Shown one piece after another: positions 25,801 to 37,700 of a stretch of 64,000 bases of DNA (positions are counted from its first letter, which is position 1; each line of letters opens with the position of its first letter). The stretch comes from Hirudinaria manillensis. Lineage: Eukaryota > Annelida > Clitellata > Hirudinida > Hirudinidae. Position numbers and translations under genes: made by a program. The notes beneath the pieces are model-generated. The model searched no databases. It saw only the letters and a program-made list of their open reading frames with translations, and was not told where the DNA came from. The stretch spans positions 12,963,501 through 13,027,500 of the forward strand of contig CM067529.1 in NCBI GenBank assembly GCA_034509925.1. Direction: 5' to 3'.

Positions 25801-28800
25801 AAATCAGCACAGATACGGACTGATCCGTTTTTCTTGGCCACTACAACAATTGGGGCAGCCCAATTGCTATAGTCCACTTTCTTCAAGACTCCTTGTTGCA
25901 CTAGACGCTCTGCGTTGACTGCTTCCTCCCGAGCGAACGGAATCTTCCTCTGTCGGCAAAAGGTCGGACGAACCCCCTGTCTAACAATCAACTGTGCTCG
26001 AGTCTTGCATTTGCCCAACTCCTCTTCGAAAACATCCGGGAATCGTTCAGCCAAACCTTGGCAAGTTGTCTCCCTTATTCTTCTGACTTCTGCTTAATCT
26101 TGCAGCAGATGGCATTGAAGGCTTTCGGTAGAGGTGGCAGCTGATTCATCCACTCGATGCTCAACAGTTGATCGACGTTTTCAGCCACATAGCAGCGACC
26201 GTGGCCTGAAAATCCTTCGCAGGTGAATTCAACATCAAATTGACCCAGGACCTCTATCGGCGTTCCATTTGCAGCTCCCAGTGAAGTCGTCGTTTCTTCC
26301 AGAATGGCGAACCTATCTGCTCCCATGCGTCTCTGCTTATGATCGTGACGTCTGCACCAGAGTCCAACTGCATTCTAACTTTGGTTTCTCCGAAGCTAAC
26401 TTCAGCGTACCTGCGATTGGTCCTGAGATCTGTGTTGATTTTTCTGACTCGACCTTTGAATTTCGATTCCTTTCTGTGGCAGTCCTTCTGTGGGCAATCC
26501 TTCTTGAAATGCGACAAGGATCCACAGATGAAGCAGGCACCCTTGGACGATTCTCGAGGATTTTCTTTGCTAAGGAAAATATGTCGAGTATTCTTCCTCT
26601 GGTGGCCTCTTTGAACTGCATTCACAGCCTGTGTACCGTCTACCATGTCGGCGTCTTTCCTCAGACTGACAATGTTATCACACTCATTTACCATGTCTTG
26701 TAGAGTGCATCCTTCCTGCTTCTCCAGCTTGGACAGCATTCTAGTTCTGATGTCGGCATACTTGGATCCAGTTAAAGCAGTTATGTAGATCAGGTATTTG
26801 AAATTTTCCACTATTAGAGTGTCGATCCGAGCCAGCGTCACCATTCTATTTATCATCGTACCCAGTTTGCGGAACGTCATGGTGGCGATGCTCAATCGCA
26901 TGGCGTCGAATCTCCTCTTGAAAACTGAAACTTTGTCACCGAAAATGTCTTCCAAAGTTTCCTTCGTTTGCTCGTAGGACAAATCACTTGGAGACAGTGG
27001 CATGATGTGATCTGTAAAACTGTGGTATGCCTCTTCATTCAGCTTCGACACGAGTGCGCCTGTCTTGTCTGCATCCGACAGCTGCATTGCGTGATTTCCT
27101 AGGACTGCTTCAAACCGTCCCATCCATTTGGAAAAGGGCGTCCCAGACTCAGGATCATAACTAAACTGCGTTATCTGTCTCATGAGCTCCGGGAGTAGAT
27201 CTGATTTTCTTTCTGTCTCTGTGGCTTCTTTACACTGAGGTTTCAGGGACTGGAGCAATTGCAACAATGCCTCTTCCCTTCGACGGTTCTCCTCGTCTCG
27301 GCGGAGATCTTCCTTACGGCGGCGTGTTTCTTCCTCGTGACGGCGAGTTTCCTCCTCCTCACGACGACGAATTTCTTCCGCGCGACGGCGAGTCTCTTCT
27401 TCATCGTCGCGTCGTCGATTTTCTTCCATGAACATCGTCATCATGGTCAAAAATTTATCCTCAGTAGCCATCCTCGTCGCCAAATATGTTATAACTCCAG
27501 AACATCAAGATCAAAACGGTTTATTCGAATCACTACAGCACGACACAACACGACACAGTACGATACGAACACGAGCGGAATTAAAACGGAAAACGAGGTG
27601 CACAAACCAAAGATACATATAATACCACAAAAATAATTAATACTGGTTTATGTCTAAACGCTAAAGTATGATTTGTAAATTGCAGACGGCAATGGAACAA
27701 ATTCTAAATAAGGATGTAGTACTAAGCTACAACCTTCACAATCTTCATATCCAGTAAAGCCTATGGGACATCTACAAAGTTCAAAACTCCGGTCGACAAG
27801 TGAAACTGCCGTGCATTCGTTTTGACAACGACCGTTGTCTGCAGAGCAAACTTTTCAAAAAAAAAAAACAAAAACAATGGCCAAAGGAAGTCAATTTGAG
27901 AATTTAAATTTGAAATTTTTCTTGTTCTCTGTAAACATGGCTGAATTTTATGACAGCTTTGTTTATTCGATGTCATTTTCAGGTGCCTGAATGTGCTAAG
28001 CTTACACCAACTTGAACCTCCACATGACGCCGATTACATGCGCCATAACATGGTGATTTTATTTGTACCTTGCATATTTACTTTATGAGTTATACTATAA
28101 TTAAATATTTGAATGAGTTAAAAACATTATTAAATCATCGGAAGAATTATATCTGCAAAATATTGCGTAAGAAAGCAATTATTTTTACCACGGAACTCGC
28201 AATTGTAACCCTTTGACCCGGCCGGACATTCCCCACACATATCATCATCTTCTAGACAATCATAACCCACTGGATTTTGCAGGTGATGCCTCCTTTCGTC
28301 CTCTTCAACAATATGTATTATGTTATGTATGTATATATATTATGTATGTGATAATATTGTTATAACCCTAAAATTATATGACCCAAAGAATTATTTAAAA
28401 TTATATGGCGATATAAAATTAGGGCTACTATACAGAGTCTTCGGTTAGGTCTGATTATGCAGCTCAGCAAATCGGGAAACGGGGGGCAGGGAAGTGAGAA
28501 TTAGCAGCTGCAAAGACTTAGGCAATAGGGCCTTGAATATCTTCCAATCCATCCGAATACTTTCAATAAACCTGACCTACCATAATTAGTTTGAGGACCC
28601 CGGGTTATTACAATATCTAACAATATTTAATATATTATAATGTCATGTAACGTAATTTACTATATATATATAATATAATGACAATTAACACCTGTCTTGT
28701 ATAAGCCGAAGTAAACATCCTTGCTTCCGCAAAAATAGAGTTTATTTTTAGAACAACCTCTACATGATTCCAAATCGATGGAAAGGAATCTCAGCAAGTT

Positions 28801-30532
28801 GTTGGCGCAACAACACCTCTCAGCCTAAGTCGTGTTGAAGCAACAACAGTAACAAACATTAATATTAAACTAGTACATTAGTATTAAACATTGCTATTAA
28901 TATTAAACATCGCTATTAGTATTAAACCACATCAACGTATTAGATGAATGCTGATTTCCAATGCAATCACTAGTACGATGTAAATCGGCAACAAAACAAC
29001 AACAACAATAAGACTAAGCAACGACTTAGAGGAATTATCAGTTAAGTAATTATTGCCTACAATATAGTTAAATTATAAAATGAATTAAATCATGAAAATA
29101 GTGAAATCAATTACCGAACTAAAGCCAAAGTACGAGGCTCTTTTCCCGCGACAAAACTCTGCGCATTCGGTGGTAGATGTGCCTTCATCGCCAGCATCGC
29201 CATACAATTTTTCCAAATTACCTTTATATTCGTAACAACCGGCATAGTTCTCAATCAGTGGCTCTGAGTTGAAAAACCAGTGTGAGAATGTATGCAGAGG
29301 TCTTTATGATTTTTTTGCGATTGCTTTTGATTGATTCATTCATTTTACGAATGTGGTAATGTCGATTGGTTTAATAAAAGCTTTTCAAAAATGAAAATTT
29401 GTTTTATAATTTTACTATCATTCCTGGATATGTACTCTAAAATCACTATTTGCAGAATCTTTTTTCTTAAAGTTTCTCATAATGTTAAGGGCTCCAACAT
29501 ATTTTAATAATTCTTTCAGCATGCCAATATCATGTACGTTGTTTCTTTTCTTCTATTATCTCAAAGTCCTTAACTTACTTTCTACAATAATATCGTCAAA
29601 TGTATATAAACAATTGTACGTACAGTAAAACCTGCCTATAGGGACAGTTAGACTTTGCGAGAAGTGCCCCTATGTGGAGGTTGTCCCTTTTATAGGCTGT
29701 CGACTCTTAAGCAAAAGTAAATTCGGTTCCTAGAAAAAAAAGTCCCTTAGGTCAGGTTTTATACTAAACTCGGGTGCCCCAATTCACAGGTTTTACTCTA
29801 TTTAACCAATCGCCATAACGTGATTCATTCTAAGAATCGTTGTTTTACCACGTCCGTGGACTTCTATGGTGGTGTCTCTAGGTTTGTTTCTAATAATAAT
29901 TTTTCTGGACAAAACCATGCAAGTAAATTCCAAAGTCCCTTCGGAATCGGTTCTCTTGGTGCAATCCTTAATTTCGTAGCTACCAGCACATTCTATGTAC
30001 ACTTTTGCCTCTTTAAAGACCTCACCTGGACCAGAGCTAGCTGAAAACAAGCTTGTAAAATATATCATTAAGTCTAAAACATTAAAAAGAACGAGCTAAT
30101 AATGAGGGAAAGTCAACTACATTCCGTTAAGCAAGGCTCAAAGGAACGTCTAGTTTGTTTACGAACATCAAAATATATGGCGAAAGTATAAATTAATGTA
30201 TTCAAAATATGTACAAGTGAAGTACAACAGTAGCAAATGGGTTCCCCGCCATGCTCGAATTGATGCTTTAGAAATGAGTACTCACGCGACACCTTCAGTT
30301 TCACCATTTGTACAAGGTGGGTTATAAGTAGATCAATTATTAATTTGTCGTATTCCCCAGTTTGTTCTTCATAATTAATGTCTGAATACTCGGACATGAC
30401 ACGCATAATATTCCAAGGGATTTGATGGATTTCGTAAAGACGTTTTATATCGACTTCATTGTCACAATCACCTATTTCGGCCAAATATATCACATGGACA
30501 AAAACCGATAATTGAATAGAACAACAAAACAT
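19801..30532 (-). CDS. Gene B: WSC and EGF type I membrane protein, 9 cbEGF, gypsy in an intron
   Basis: Sixteen exons in coding order: 30286-30532, 29849-30040, 29115-29263, 28692-28824, 28189-28302, 27734-27850, then after the gypsy element 22906-23031, 22711-22836, 22468-22584, 22276-22401, 22035-22154, 21696-21821, 21088-21213, 20633-20767, 20092-20220, 19801-20009. All junctions are in phase, giving 763 residues. Signal peptide [18 protein letters not shown]; unrecognised N-terminal region to about 146; WSC 147-240 (GCY, ECAEFC, then CCCA, CRGC, FCG, YFGLYK); two Cys-rich modules to 317; nine cbEGF modules 318-694, most with the Asn/Asp hydroxylation pattern around CxNTxGSY; then membrane segment [18 protein letters not shown] and a tail ending STSTVS. 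The 4.5-kb element lies in a 4.7-kb intron between exons 6 and 7, so splicing across it is required; I infer the link from phase and from gene D, where the same exons are joined by a short intron. Confidence 0.85.
21854..21977. mobile_element. 124-bp solo LTR (gene B intron)
   Basis: Same element and same intron as 6405-6528 in A1 and 41408-41531 in D, with TGTTGGATCC and GGATCCAACA ends and flanking ATAT. It is absent from gene C because the exons on both sides are deleted there. Confidence 0.7.
23125..23268 (-). repeat. 3' LTR of the gypsy element
   Basis: Plus-strand sequence TGTTATAACTCC to ATCCCACA. Its near-duplicate at 27487-27629 is the 5' LTR, and the copy at 7675-7818 belongs to the truncated element. 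Confidence 0.85.
23294..26320 (-). pseudogene. Decayed gypsy pol (protease tail, RT, RNase H, integrase)
   Basis: The longest open part is 24327-26054, with RT (YLDD catalytic motif, LPFGVKCAP) and RNase H ([16 protein letters not shown]). The protease tail lies in a different frame (about 26087-26326) after a frameshift near 26300-26320, and a further shift separates it from RT near 26080. A TGA at 24327-24329 interrupts the integrase zinc region (HEGDPGTT ... CSSC). A second TGA at 24000-24002 falls where related elements have a cysteine. The integrase DDE residues can be seen as [15 protein letters not shown] and NGQAERF. A frameshift near 23600-23700 separates the integrase C-terminus (23294-23599). 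The same defects occur in 7819-9556. It resembles the K02A2.6-like group of invertebrate gypsy polyproteins. Confidence 0.88.
26254..27471 (-). CDS. Gypsy gag with start of protease
   Basis: The frame opens with ATG at 27471, just inside the 5' LTR, and runs about 405 residues. A highly charged Arg/Glu coiled-coil stretch (about 20-70) is followed by the gag core, a zinc knuckle C-x2-C-x4-H-x4-C ([14 protein letters not shown], about 313-326) and the protease active site DSGAD (about 370). The frame is then lost through a shift near 26320. Gag would form the particle and bind element RNA. Confidence 0.85.
   Translation of the reverse strand: MATEDKFLTMMTMFMEENRRRDDEEETRRRAEEIRRREEEETRRHEEETRRRKEDLRRDEENRRREEALLQLLQSLKPQCKEATETERKSDLLPELMRQITQFSYDPESGTPFSKWMGRFEAVLGNHAMQLSDADKTGALVSKLNEEAYHSFTDHIMPLSPSDLSYEQTKETLEDIFGDKVSVFKRRFDAMRLSIATMTFRKLGTMINRMVTLARIDTLIVENFKYLIYITALTGSKYADIRTRMLSKLEKQEGCTLQDMVNECDNIVSLRKDADMVDGTQAVNAVQRGHQRKNTRHIFLSKENPRESSKGACFICGSLSHFKKDCPQKDCHRKESKFKGRVRKINTDLRTNRRYAEVSFGETKVRMQLDSGADVTIISRDAWEQIGSPFWKKRRLHWELQMERR
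27487..27629 (-). repeat. 5' LTR of the gypsy element
   Basis: Plus-strand TGTTATAACTCC to AATACCACA. Its divergence from the 3' LTR suggests that the insertion is not very recent. Confidence 0.85.
28358..28612. mobile_element. 255-bp solo LTR in gene B only
   Basis: The segment begins TGTTATAACCC and ends GGGTTATTACA, with the 4-base target duplication ATAT at 28354-28357 and 28613-28616. The matching introns of genes C (about 36120) and D (about 43515) lack it, so those are empty sites. It contains a GC-richer stretch (GGGAAACGGGGGGCAGGG) unlike the surrounding intron. It arrived after the B/C/D duplications. Confidence 0.75.
29623..29798. mobile_element. MITE with CAGTAAAACCTG ends (gene B copy)
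   Basis: A 176-base segment starts CAGTAAAACCTG and ends CAGGTTTTACTC, with TA on each side. Orthologous copies are at 37132-37310 (C) and 44525-44703 (D), all in the intron between N-terminal exon 2 and the first WSC exon. The ends and TA target fit the pogo/Tc1 superfamily. There is no coding capacity. Confidence 0.7.
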
Positions 30533-30589
30533 ATCAAAATGATGAGTTATAAAATTATCAAGTGATAAAAAATACAAAAATCTCCATGG

Positions 30590-31203
30590 CCTAATTTTCT
30601 AACGAGTAGTCAAAACAACGCCGATGCATGCTTTCAAAACATGGCGAATGTTTTTCAAAATTTACAAAATAAAATATAAGCTCAAAATATGATTTAAAAT
30701 TTTTAAAAAATTAAAAATATAATGAGATGTAAATAATTAAAAAAATAATTTCGAATTTAATTAACGCGCAATTGTTCACAAGAAATATTGACATTATTTA
30801 ATTTAATCGTCAGAGGCGCATTTTACAAAGTTTTATTTAAGGAATATCGTGCTGCAACCAATACAATGAAAATGGAAAACCTGGTCAATTTTTTATTCGA
30901 ATTTTATATTCGATCAAAAGGCATTTTAGAAAAGCCTCCAGTATGGCCGAAAATCAAAAACAGAGAAAGCACAGACAAGTTTCTCAATTTCTCAGAAACA
31001 AACAGTAATCTATCCAGGCCGTTTTTTGTGATGCGTTTAAATGATTAATTTTTTTCTCGCAAACTCCAGATTTTTACAATGCGATCGGCAGAGAAGTATT
31101 TCGTACCATCAATCCCTGATGCTCACTGATGATGATATTCTGGCTCTCTATAAATAACTTCGCCAAAATATAAGTTTCTACATTCAAACGAGAACAAACT
31201 TAA
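30590..31203. other. Conserved block upstream of gene B
   Basis: This block recurs upstream of gene C (38105-38711) and D (45480-46080). A short, diverged match lies upstream of gene E (about 55020-55110, GCATTTTATAAAATTTTATTTC). It contains an 86-codon plus-strand frame at 30788-31048 whose copies differ by amino acid changes and a 1-base indel, so I do not call it a gene. Its position just 5' of each first exon suggests promoter or 5'UTR sequence. The rest of the intergenic region, to 31715, repeats the A1/A2 spacer. Confidence 0.5.
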
Positions 31204-31715
31204 ATTTAAGAAATTTTACAAAATGATTGCAAATTCAATAATTTAAAGTGTTTTCAGACGTCATGGTATAGTCCGTAAGTGTCTTCATGAAAATTTGGCC
31301 TTTTCTTCCTAAGAGGAGTCACAAAAACCTACAAGACCTTCAGTATGAATTCACAAAGCTTTGAGTTCACCTTAATAACAAACTTTAAGTACAAATGGAA
31401 GCCTGGAGATGCTTTCAGTTGATTAATTTAAGTCATCCACTTATAAAACAGTCCGCTCATACCGCCAAATTAAAATAATCTGGATTTATTTCATTATTTC
31501 GAAAAGTTTCATTGTTTCGAAAGTTTATTTAGAAAGTGAAGGGAGTTGTTTCGTAAAATACTTCAAAATCTCAGAACAAAATAAAAAGTAATAGATAAAT
31601 TTAAAACGATGGTCTTTACTTCGAACAACGTTATAAAATACCAAAGACACGTCCAAATACCTACGTCGTTAATGTACACGAACATAGATTTCAATTTTTC
31701 TCGAATTTAATACAC

Positions 31716-34700
31716 CTAAGACACTGTAGATGTTGAAATGGATGATCTTTGAGAACCCATAAGCGGCGCTTGCGTGCCGAAGAAACAGGACAACGTGATT
31801 AACACAATGATGACCGAAAAGGCCAAGAAAATGATACTGAGGTGAAATCGATCGATGCTATCGAACTCATCGCTGAAGTTTCTACTGCTAGGCCATGTCG
31901 AATTTTCCGAATAGTTTTCATCGCCTGTAAGTATTTGGAAAGCTTAATTTACAAATTATTGTTGCATGTTGTTATTTTGACACAGCTACTAGGAAGCAAG
32001 TCTTACCTGGAACACAGTTAAAATTGTCTAGGCTAATATACCCGAGCCGACATGCACAGATGTAGGAAGTAATGGTGTTCAAGCAGTAGGATGAAGTCTC
32101 GTTGCACATGCCCGCCATTATACATTCATCAATGTCTAAAGTAGAATCGTCTTGTTCAATCCAAATCCGTCATTTCATCAATGAAAAACAGATGCATAGA
32201 AGTCATTTTGAATCTAGGAAGAACTATATGCTTTTAATAAATTAATTTATTTTTCAGGGGGGGCAGTAGTTTTTTTATTCAATGAAAAAAAGCACAGTAA
32301 TAATAACACCAGTAGGCCAGAAGGGATTTACATCCCGCTGGGTGGCCAACCGTTTACGACATAAATAAATGTGTATAGTACATAAGTAAAGTGTCAAGAA
32401 TAAGGATATTGAAAAAAAAGATTAGTGGTGGAGTGGTGGATTGATTATGAAATTTTTTAAGTGACGTTTAAAGGCATATAAGCTGGAATGCTGAGTTATA
32501 ATACAAGGAATTTTATTGTATATGTTGGGGCCTGAGCATTGAATAGATCTTAGAAAAGTGTTGGATTTTGAGAAGGGGGGTTTATATTTCTGGGCTTGTC
32601 TGAGATCATAGGGATGTGAGGTAGGAGGTGCTGAAATGAGTTTCTGGAAAGAATGTGGGAGCATATTATGGTCGTGCCTGAACATACAAATACCAGCCTG
32701 GAAGTAACTTATTTGATGGACTTTGAGAATTTTGAATTTTCTAAAAGTGGGTTCAGTGTGGGCAGTGTAGGGCAGGCGTAGGGCTATGCGTAAGTATCTC
32801 TTTTGAAGATTAAGCAGAGGACATAGATAAGATGAGTAGTTTGATGCCCAGATGAGGTTGCAGTAGTTCAAGTATGGAAATATAAATGAGTAATATAAAG
32901 AGATGGCAATAGTAGAAGTGATATATCGACGGATACGTGAAATAATTCCGATATTTTTTGAAATCTTATTAGTAAGATATTGGATATGATGTTTGAATGT
33001 GAGGTGATGGTTAATATAAATGCCTAGAAATTTATTTTTTTTTATTTGATTTAAAATAAAATTTTGTTGACAAAACACATAAATTGTCATTTTTTCTATG
33101 AGTGGCCATAAGCATATTTCTATGCCTAAAAATGATTTTTTGTTGAATTTACACTTAATTCTTAATCAAAGTAAAAAAAATTTAAGATATATATTCTATG
33201 TTAATAATATACATATCCTCTTATTTTGGGCTTTTTATGACCATTAAAATCAGGGTTATCATAAAAAAAAGTGGTAGGTCATAAAGTTTCTTCTACCACT
33301 GTACTGTAAATCGGTTCTAGGAAAATTCATCGCTGGAAAATTCATAGAACGGAAAATACACCGTACGGAAAAATCAACGCATGAAAATTCATCGCTCGTT
33401 CAATTTTATTCTATAAACGATTGTTAAAATTTTAAAATCCAAATTTTATTGAATACTATCTAATTACTTTCTTGTGAGTTTTTTAAGTCCGAATGGCGAT
33501 TGTTTATGTTCTATTTGCGCTTCAGTTGTTTTTCCGAACGTGTCAGAGGCCTCGGCCCTTCGTTCGTCTCGAATAAATGAAATGAAATGATCTTCAAATC
33601 ACGCTTTCGGGTATATATACAGTAGGTCTCTTCTGAAACAAAATTCTTCATTTGCTACTGTTAATATTTGTGATTGGACGACCTCACCGGCGTAGCCGAA
33701 AACCACCCCGATTTCCACATCATCTCTGGAATCGCTATGAGAATGGTTTGACGGCTTCGCCTAAAACTAACAATTCCTGTGAGGGTTGGCACAGGGCCTT
33801 CAACGAGCCTGCTGGACTAAGTCATCCATCGATATGGAAATTTATCGAAGTCCTGAGGAAGGAACAGGCCCTTAATGAGGGCAAGTTCGAGCAACATATA
33901 GCAGGGACCAACGCAACAGTACCGAAGAAATGTTATCGAGATACCTCTCTCAGACTACAAAATGTAATTCAAAAGACTACGGGAAAAGGAACATCATCGA
34001 CTATTTGAGGGGCTTAGCTTATAATTTTAATTATTAAATAAAATCTTTAAATGTGTATGTTGTCTTTTTCTCTTCAAAATGGTCGTCCTCGTTTATTAAA
34101 ACTAAATTAGTAACCGTTTAAAATTTTCGGTGAATTTTCCGGCAATGAATTTTCCGGATAAAATCATCGATTTTGTCTTTAAAAGTGAAATTACCTTCGC
34201 ATTCAGTAACGTGGAAGTACACAATTTTCCTCGTCCCTCCTGGACATAAGCAATCGTACCATCCAGGATAATTGACGCAAGGCACTCCAGTTGGACACTT
34301 TTTTTCTTGGGGAGCGCATTCGTCAATATCTTAAAGCACGAAGTTTTTTTTAGTTCATTCAACACCGAAGATCTACTTATCCATCTATTCACCTTCAATA
34401 TGATTATCTTACATTCATTTATGGGCTTATTAAAAAAAATAGTAATTAGAATAACTGGTAGGTTAAGCAAGAGTTATTGGTAAATTAGGTCAAGTCATGT
34501 GCCATATCATTGTAAATCTTCAAAAGCCATTTCATGTCAATTCCTTTTTAAAAATGTCCACACAAATCCACCAACAGGTGTAAGCTCGAAACGAGTTTAT
34601 CTTATATCGGAATAAAATTGGACCACAAGAGAACGACAGGTTATAAGTTCTATATTTCACCTGTGCATTTGTTCCGCTTTAAAGCATGGTAACCACGGAC

Positions 34701-37700
34701 ACATGCGCACTTGAATGAACCGACCAGGTTCACGCATTCAGTTGAGTTGGGGTCGCATTCCTCGACATTTCTACACTCGTCAATATCTAATTATTTAATA
34801 ATAATAATAATAATAAAATTAATATTTAAAATTTAACAATCGATGCACTAACCTTCACAAAAAGTCGGAAAGCTTGAATCTTCGAATCCCAAAAGGCACT
34901 TGCATTCATAAGAACCAGGTGTATTGACGCACCTAGTAGACCTTCTGTCACAATTTTCCTCCAGGCATTCGTCAATATCTTCAAATATCGTACTTGAAAT
35001 GCAACAGAAAAAAAATTCTAAAAAAATTTTCTTTTCAGAAATTTTAACCTTCACAATTTCCACTCTCCAATTTATATCCAGCTCTGCAACCACCCACACA
35101 TTCAAAGGAGCCAACAGTATTGGCACAATTCTGGCCTTCTTCACAAATAGACTTATCCGTGCATTCATCGTAATCTAAGGATGGCGAAATGGAAACCAAT
35201 ATTATACTTCTCCGTAACATTCAGTCACATTGATCTTTTCACAAATAAATACATAAATTTATGACATAATTCAATTCTTCCAATATTTTAAGTGCCTTTT
35301 TTATCCAAGTCCAAGGATGTCAAGGCACTGCCGACGCACATTAGCATAGACACGACCGAGTACAACACAACGAAATAATGAGAACGAAAGACAATTTTTT
35401 AAAAAAATGCAAACTAAAATATTTAAGAATAATTAATACTGGTTTATGTCTAAACGCTAAAGTATGATTTGTAAATTGCAGACGGCAATGTAACAAATTC
35501 TAAATAAGTATGTAGTACTAAGTCACAACCTTCACAATCTTCATATCCAGTAAAGCCTATGGGACATCTACAAAATTCAAAACTCCGGTCGAAAAGCGAA
35601 ACTACCGTGCATTCGTTTTGACAACGACCGTTGTCTGCAGAGCAAACTTTTCAAAAAAAAACAAAAACAATGGCCAAAGGAAGTCAATTTGAGAATTTAA
35701 ATTTGAAATTTTTCTTATTCTTTCTGTAAACATGGCTGAATTTTATGACAGCTTTGTTTGTTTGTTCGATGTCATTTTCAGGTGTCTGAATGAGCTAAGC
35801 TTCCACCAACTTGAACCTCCACATGACGCCGATTACAAGCGCCATAACATGGTGATTTTATTTGTACCTTGCATATTTACTTTATGAGTTATACTAAAAT
35901 TGAATCTTTGAATGAGTTAAAAACATTATTAAATCATAGGAAGAATTATATCTGTGAAATATTGCGTAAGAAAGCAATTATTTTTACCAGGGAACTCGCA
36001 ATTGTAACCCTTTGACCCGACCGGACATTCCCCACACATGTCAACATATTCTAGACAATCATAAGCCACTGGATTTTCCAGGTGATACTTCATTACGTCC
36101 TCTTCAACAATATGTATTATGTTATGTATATATATATATTATATATATTATAATGCCATGTAACGTAATTTATTATATATAATATATTGACAATTAACAC
36201 CTGTCTTGTATAAGCCGAAGTAAACATCCTTGCTTCCGCAAAAATAGAGTTTATTTTTATAACAAGCTCTACATGATTCCAAATCGATGGAAAGGAATCT
36301 CATCAAGTTGTTGGCGCAACAACACCTCTCAGCCTAAGTCGTGTTGAAGCAACAACAGTAACAAACATTAATATTAAACTAGTACATTAGTATTAAACAT
36401 TGCTATTAATATTAAACATCGCTATTAGTATTAAACCACATCAACGTATTAGATGAATGCTGATTTCCAATGCAATCACTAGTACGATGTAAATCAGCAA
36501 CAAAACAACAACAACAATAAGACTAAGCAACGACTTAGAGGAATTATCAGTTAAGTAATTATTGCCTACAATATAGTGAAATTATAAAATGAATTAAATC
36601 ATGAAAATAGTGAAATCAATTACCGAACTAAAGCCAAAGTACGAGGCTCTTTTCCCGCGACAAAACTCTGCACATTCGGTGGTAGTTGTGCCTTCATCGC
36701 CAGCATCACCATACAAGTTTTCCAAATTACCTTTATATTCGTAACAACCGGCATAGTTCTCAATCAGTGGCTCTGAGTTGAAAAACCAGTGTGAGAATGT
36801 ATGCAGAGGTCTTTATGATTTTTTTGCGATTACTTTTAATTGATTCATTCATTTTACGAATTTGGTAATGTCGATTGGTTTAATGAAAGCTTTTCAAAAA
36901 TGAAAATTTGTTTTATAATTTTACTATCATTCCTGGATATGTACTCTAAAATCACTATTTGCAGAATCTTTTTTCTTAAAGTTTCTCATAATGTTAGGGG
37001 CTCCAACATATTTTAATAATTCTTTCAGCATGCCAATATCATGTACGTTGTTTCTTTTCTTCTATTATCTCAAAGTTCTTAACTTACTTTCTACAATAAT
37101 ATCGTCAAATGTATATAAACAATTGTACGTAGAGTAAAACCTGCCTATAGGGACAGTTAGAATTTGAGCGAAGATAATGCCCTTTATGGAGGTTGTCCCT
37201 TTTATAGGCTGTCGACTGTTAGGCAAAAGTATAATCGGTTCCTAGAAAAAAACATCCCTTAGGTCAGGTTTTATACTAAACTCCGGTGCCCCAATTCACA
37301 GGTTTTACTCTATTTAACTAATCGCCATAACATGATTCATTCTAAGAATCGTTGTTTTACCACGTCCGTGGACTTCTATGTTGGTGTCTCTAGGTTTGTT
37401 TTCAATAATAATTTTTCTGGTCAAAACCATGCAAGTAAATTCCAAAGTCCCTTCGAAATCGGTTCTCCTGCGGCAACCCATCATTTCATTGCTACCAGCA
37501 TATTCTATGGACACTTTTGCCTCTTTAAAGACCTCACCTGGACCAGAGCTAGCTGAAAACAAGCTTGTAAAATATATAATTAAGTCTAAAACATTAAAAA
37601 GAACGAGCTAATAATGAGGGAAAGTCAACTACATTCCGTTAAGCAAGGCTCAAAGGAACGTCTAGTATGTTAAAGAACATCAAAATGTATGACGAAAGTA

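Larger units (their letters stand above)
23125..27629 (-). mobile_element. Ty3/gypsy LTR retrotransposon in an intron of gene B
   Basis: The element is 4.5 kb. Its 5' LTR is at 27487-27629 and its 3' LTR at 23125-23268 (143 and 144 bases, TG...CA ends). The LTRs differ by several substitutions and a rearranged middle. A probable primer-binding site (TGGCGACGAGG) follows the 5' LTR, and a purine tract (G-run, plus-strand C-run at 23275-23286) precedes the 3' LTR. Gag, protease, RT, RNase H and integrase are in the standard gypsy order. Frameshifts and two in-frame TGA codons make it non-autonomous. I find no clean target duplication, and about 150 bases of intron present in gene D are missing here. 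Confidence 0.93.

Noticed and set aside
30788-31048. 86-codon plus-strand frame repeated at 38377-38559 and 45667-45927 as a small gene
   Set aside because: The copies differ by amino acid changes (S/I, T/I, R/L) and a 1-base indel in one of them, with no sign of constraint; it is better seen as part of the conserved upstream block.
31141-31160. TATAAATA as promoter of gene B
   Set aside because: It lies over 600 bases from the first exon, reads equally on both strands, and has no other support.
34102-34470. 122-codon minus frame as a separate protein
   Set aside because: It runs through one cbEGF exon of gene C in a non-coding frame and into the MULE end.
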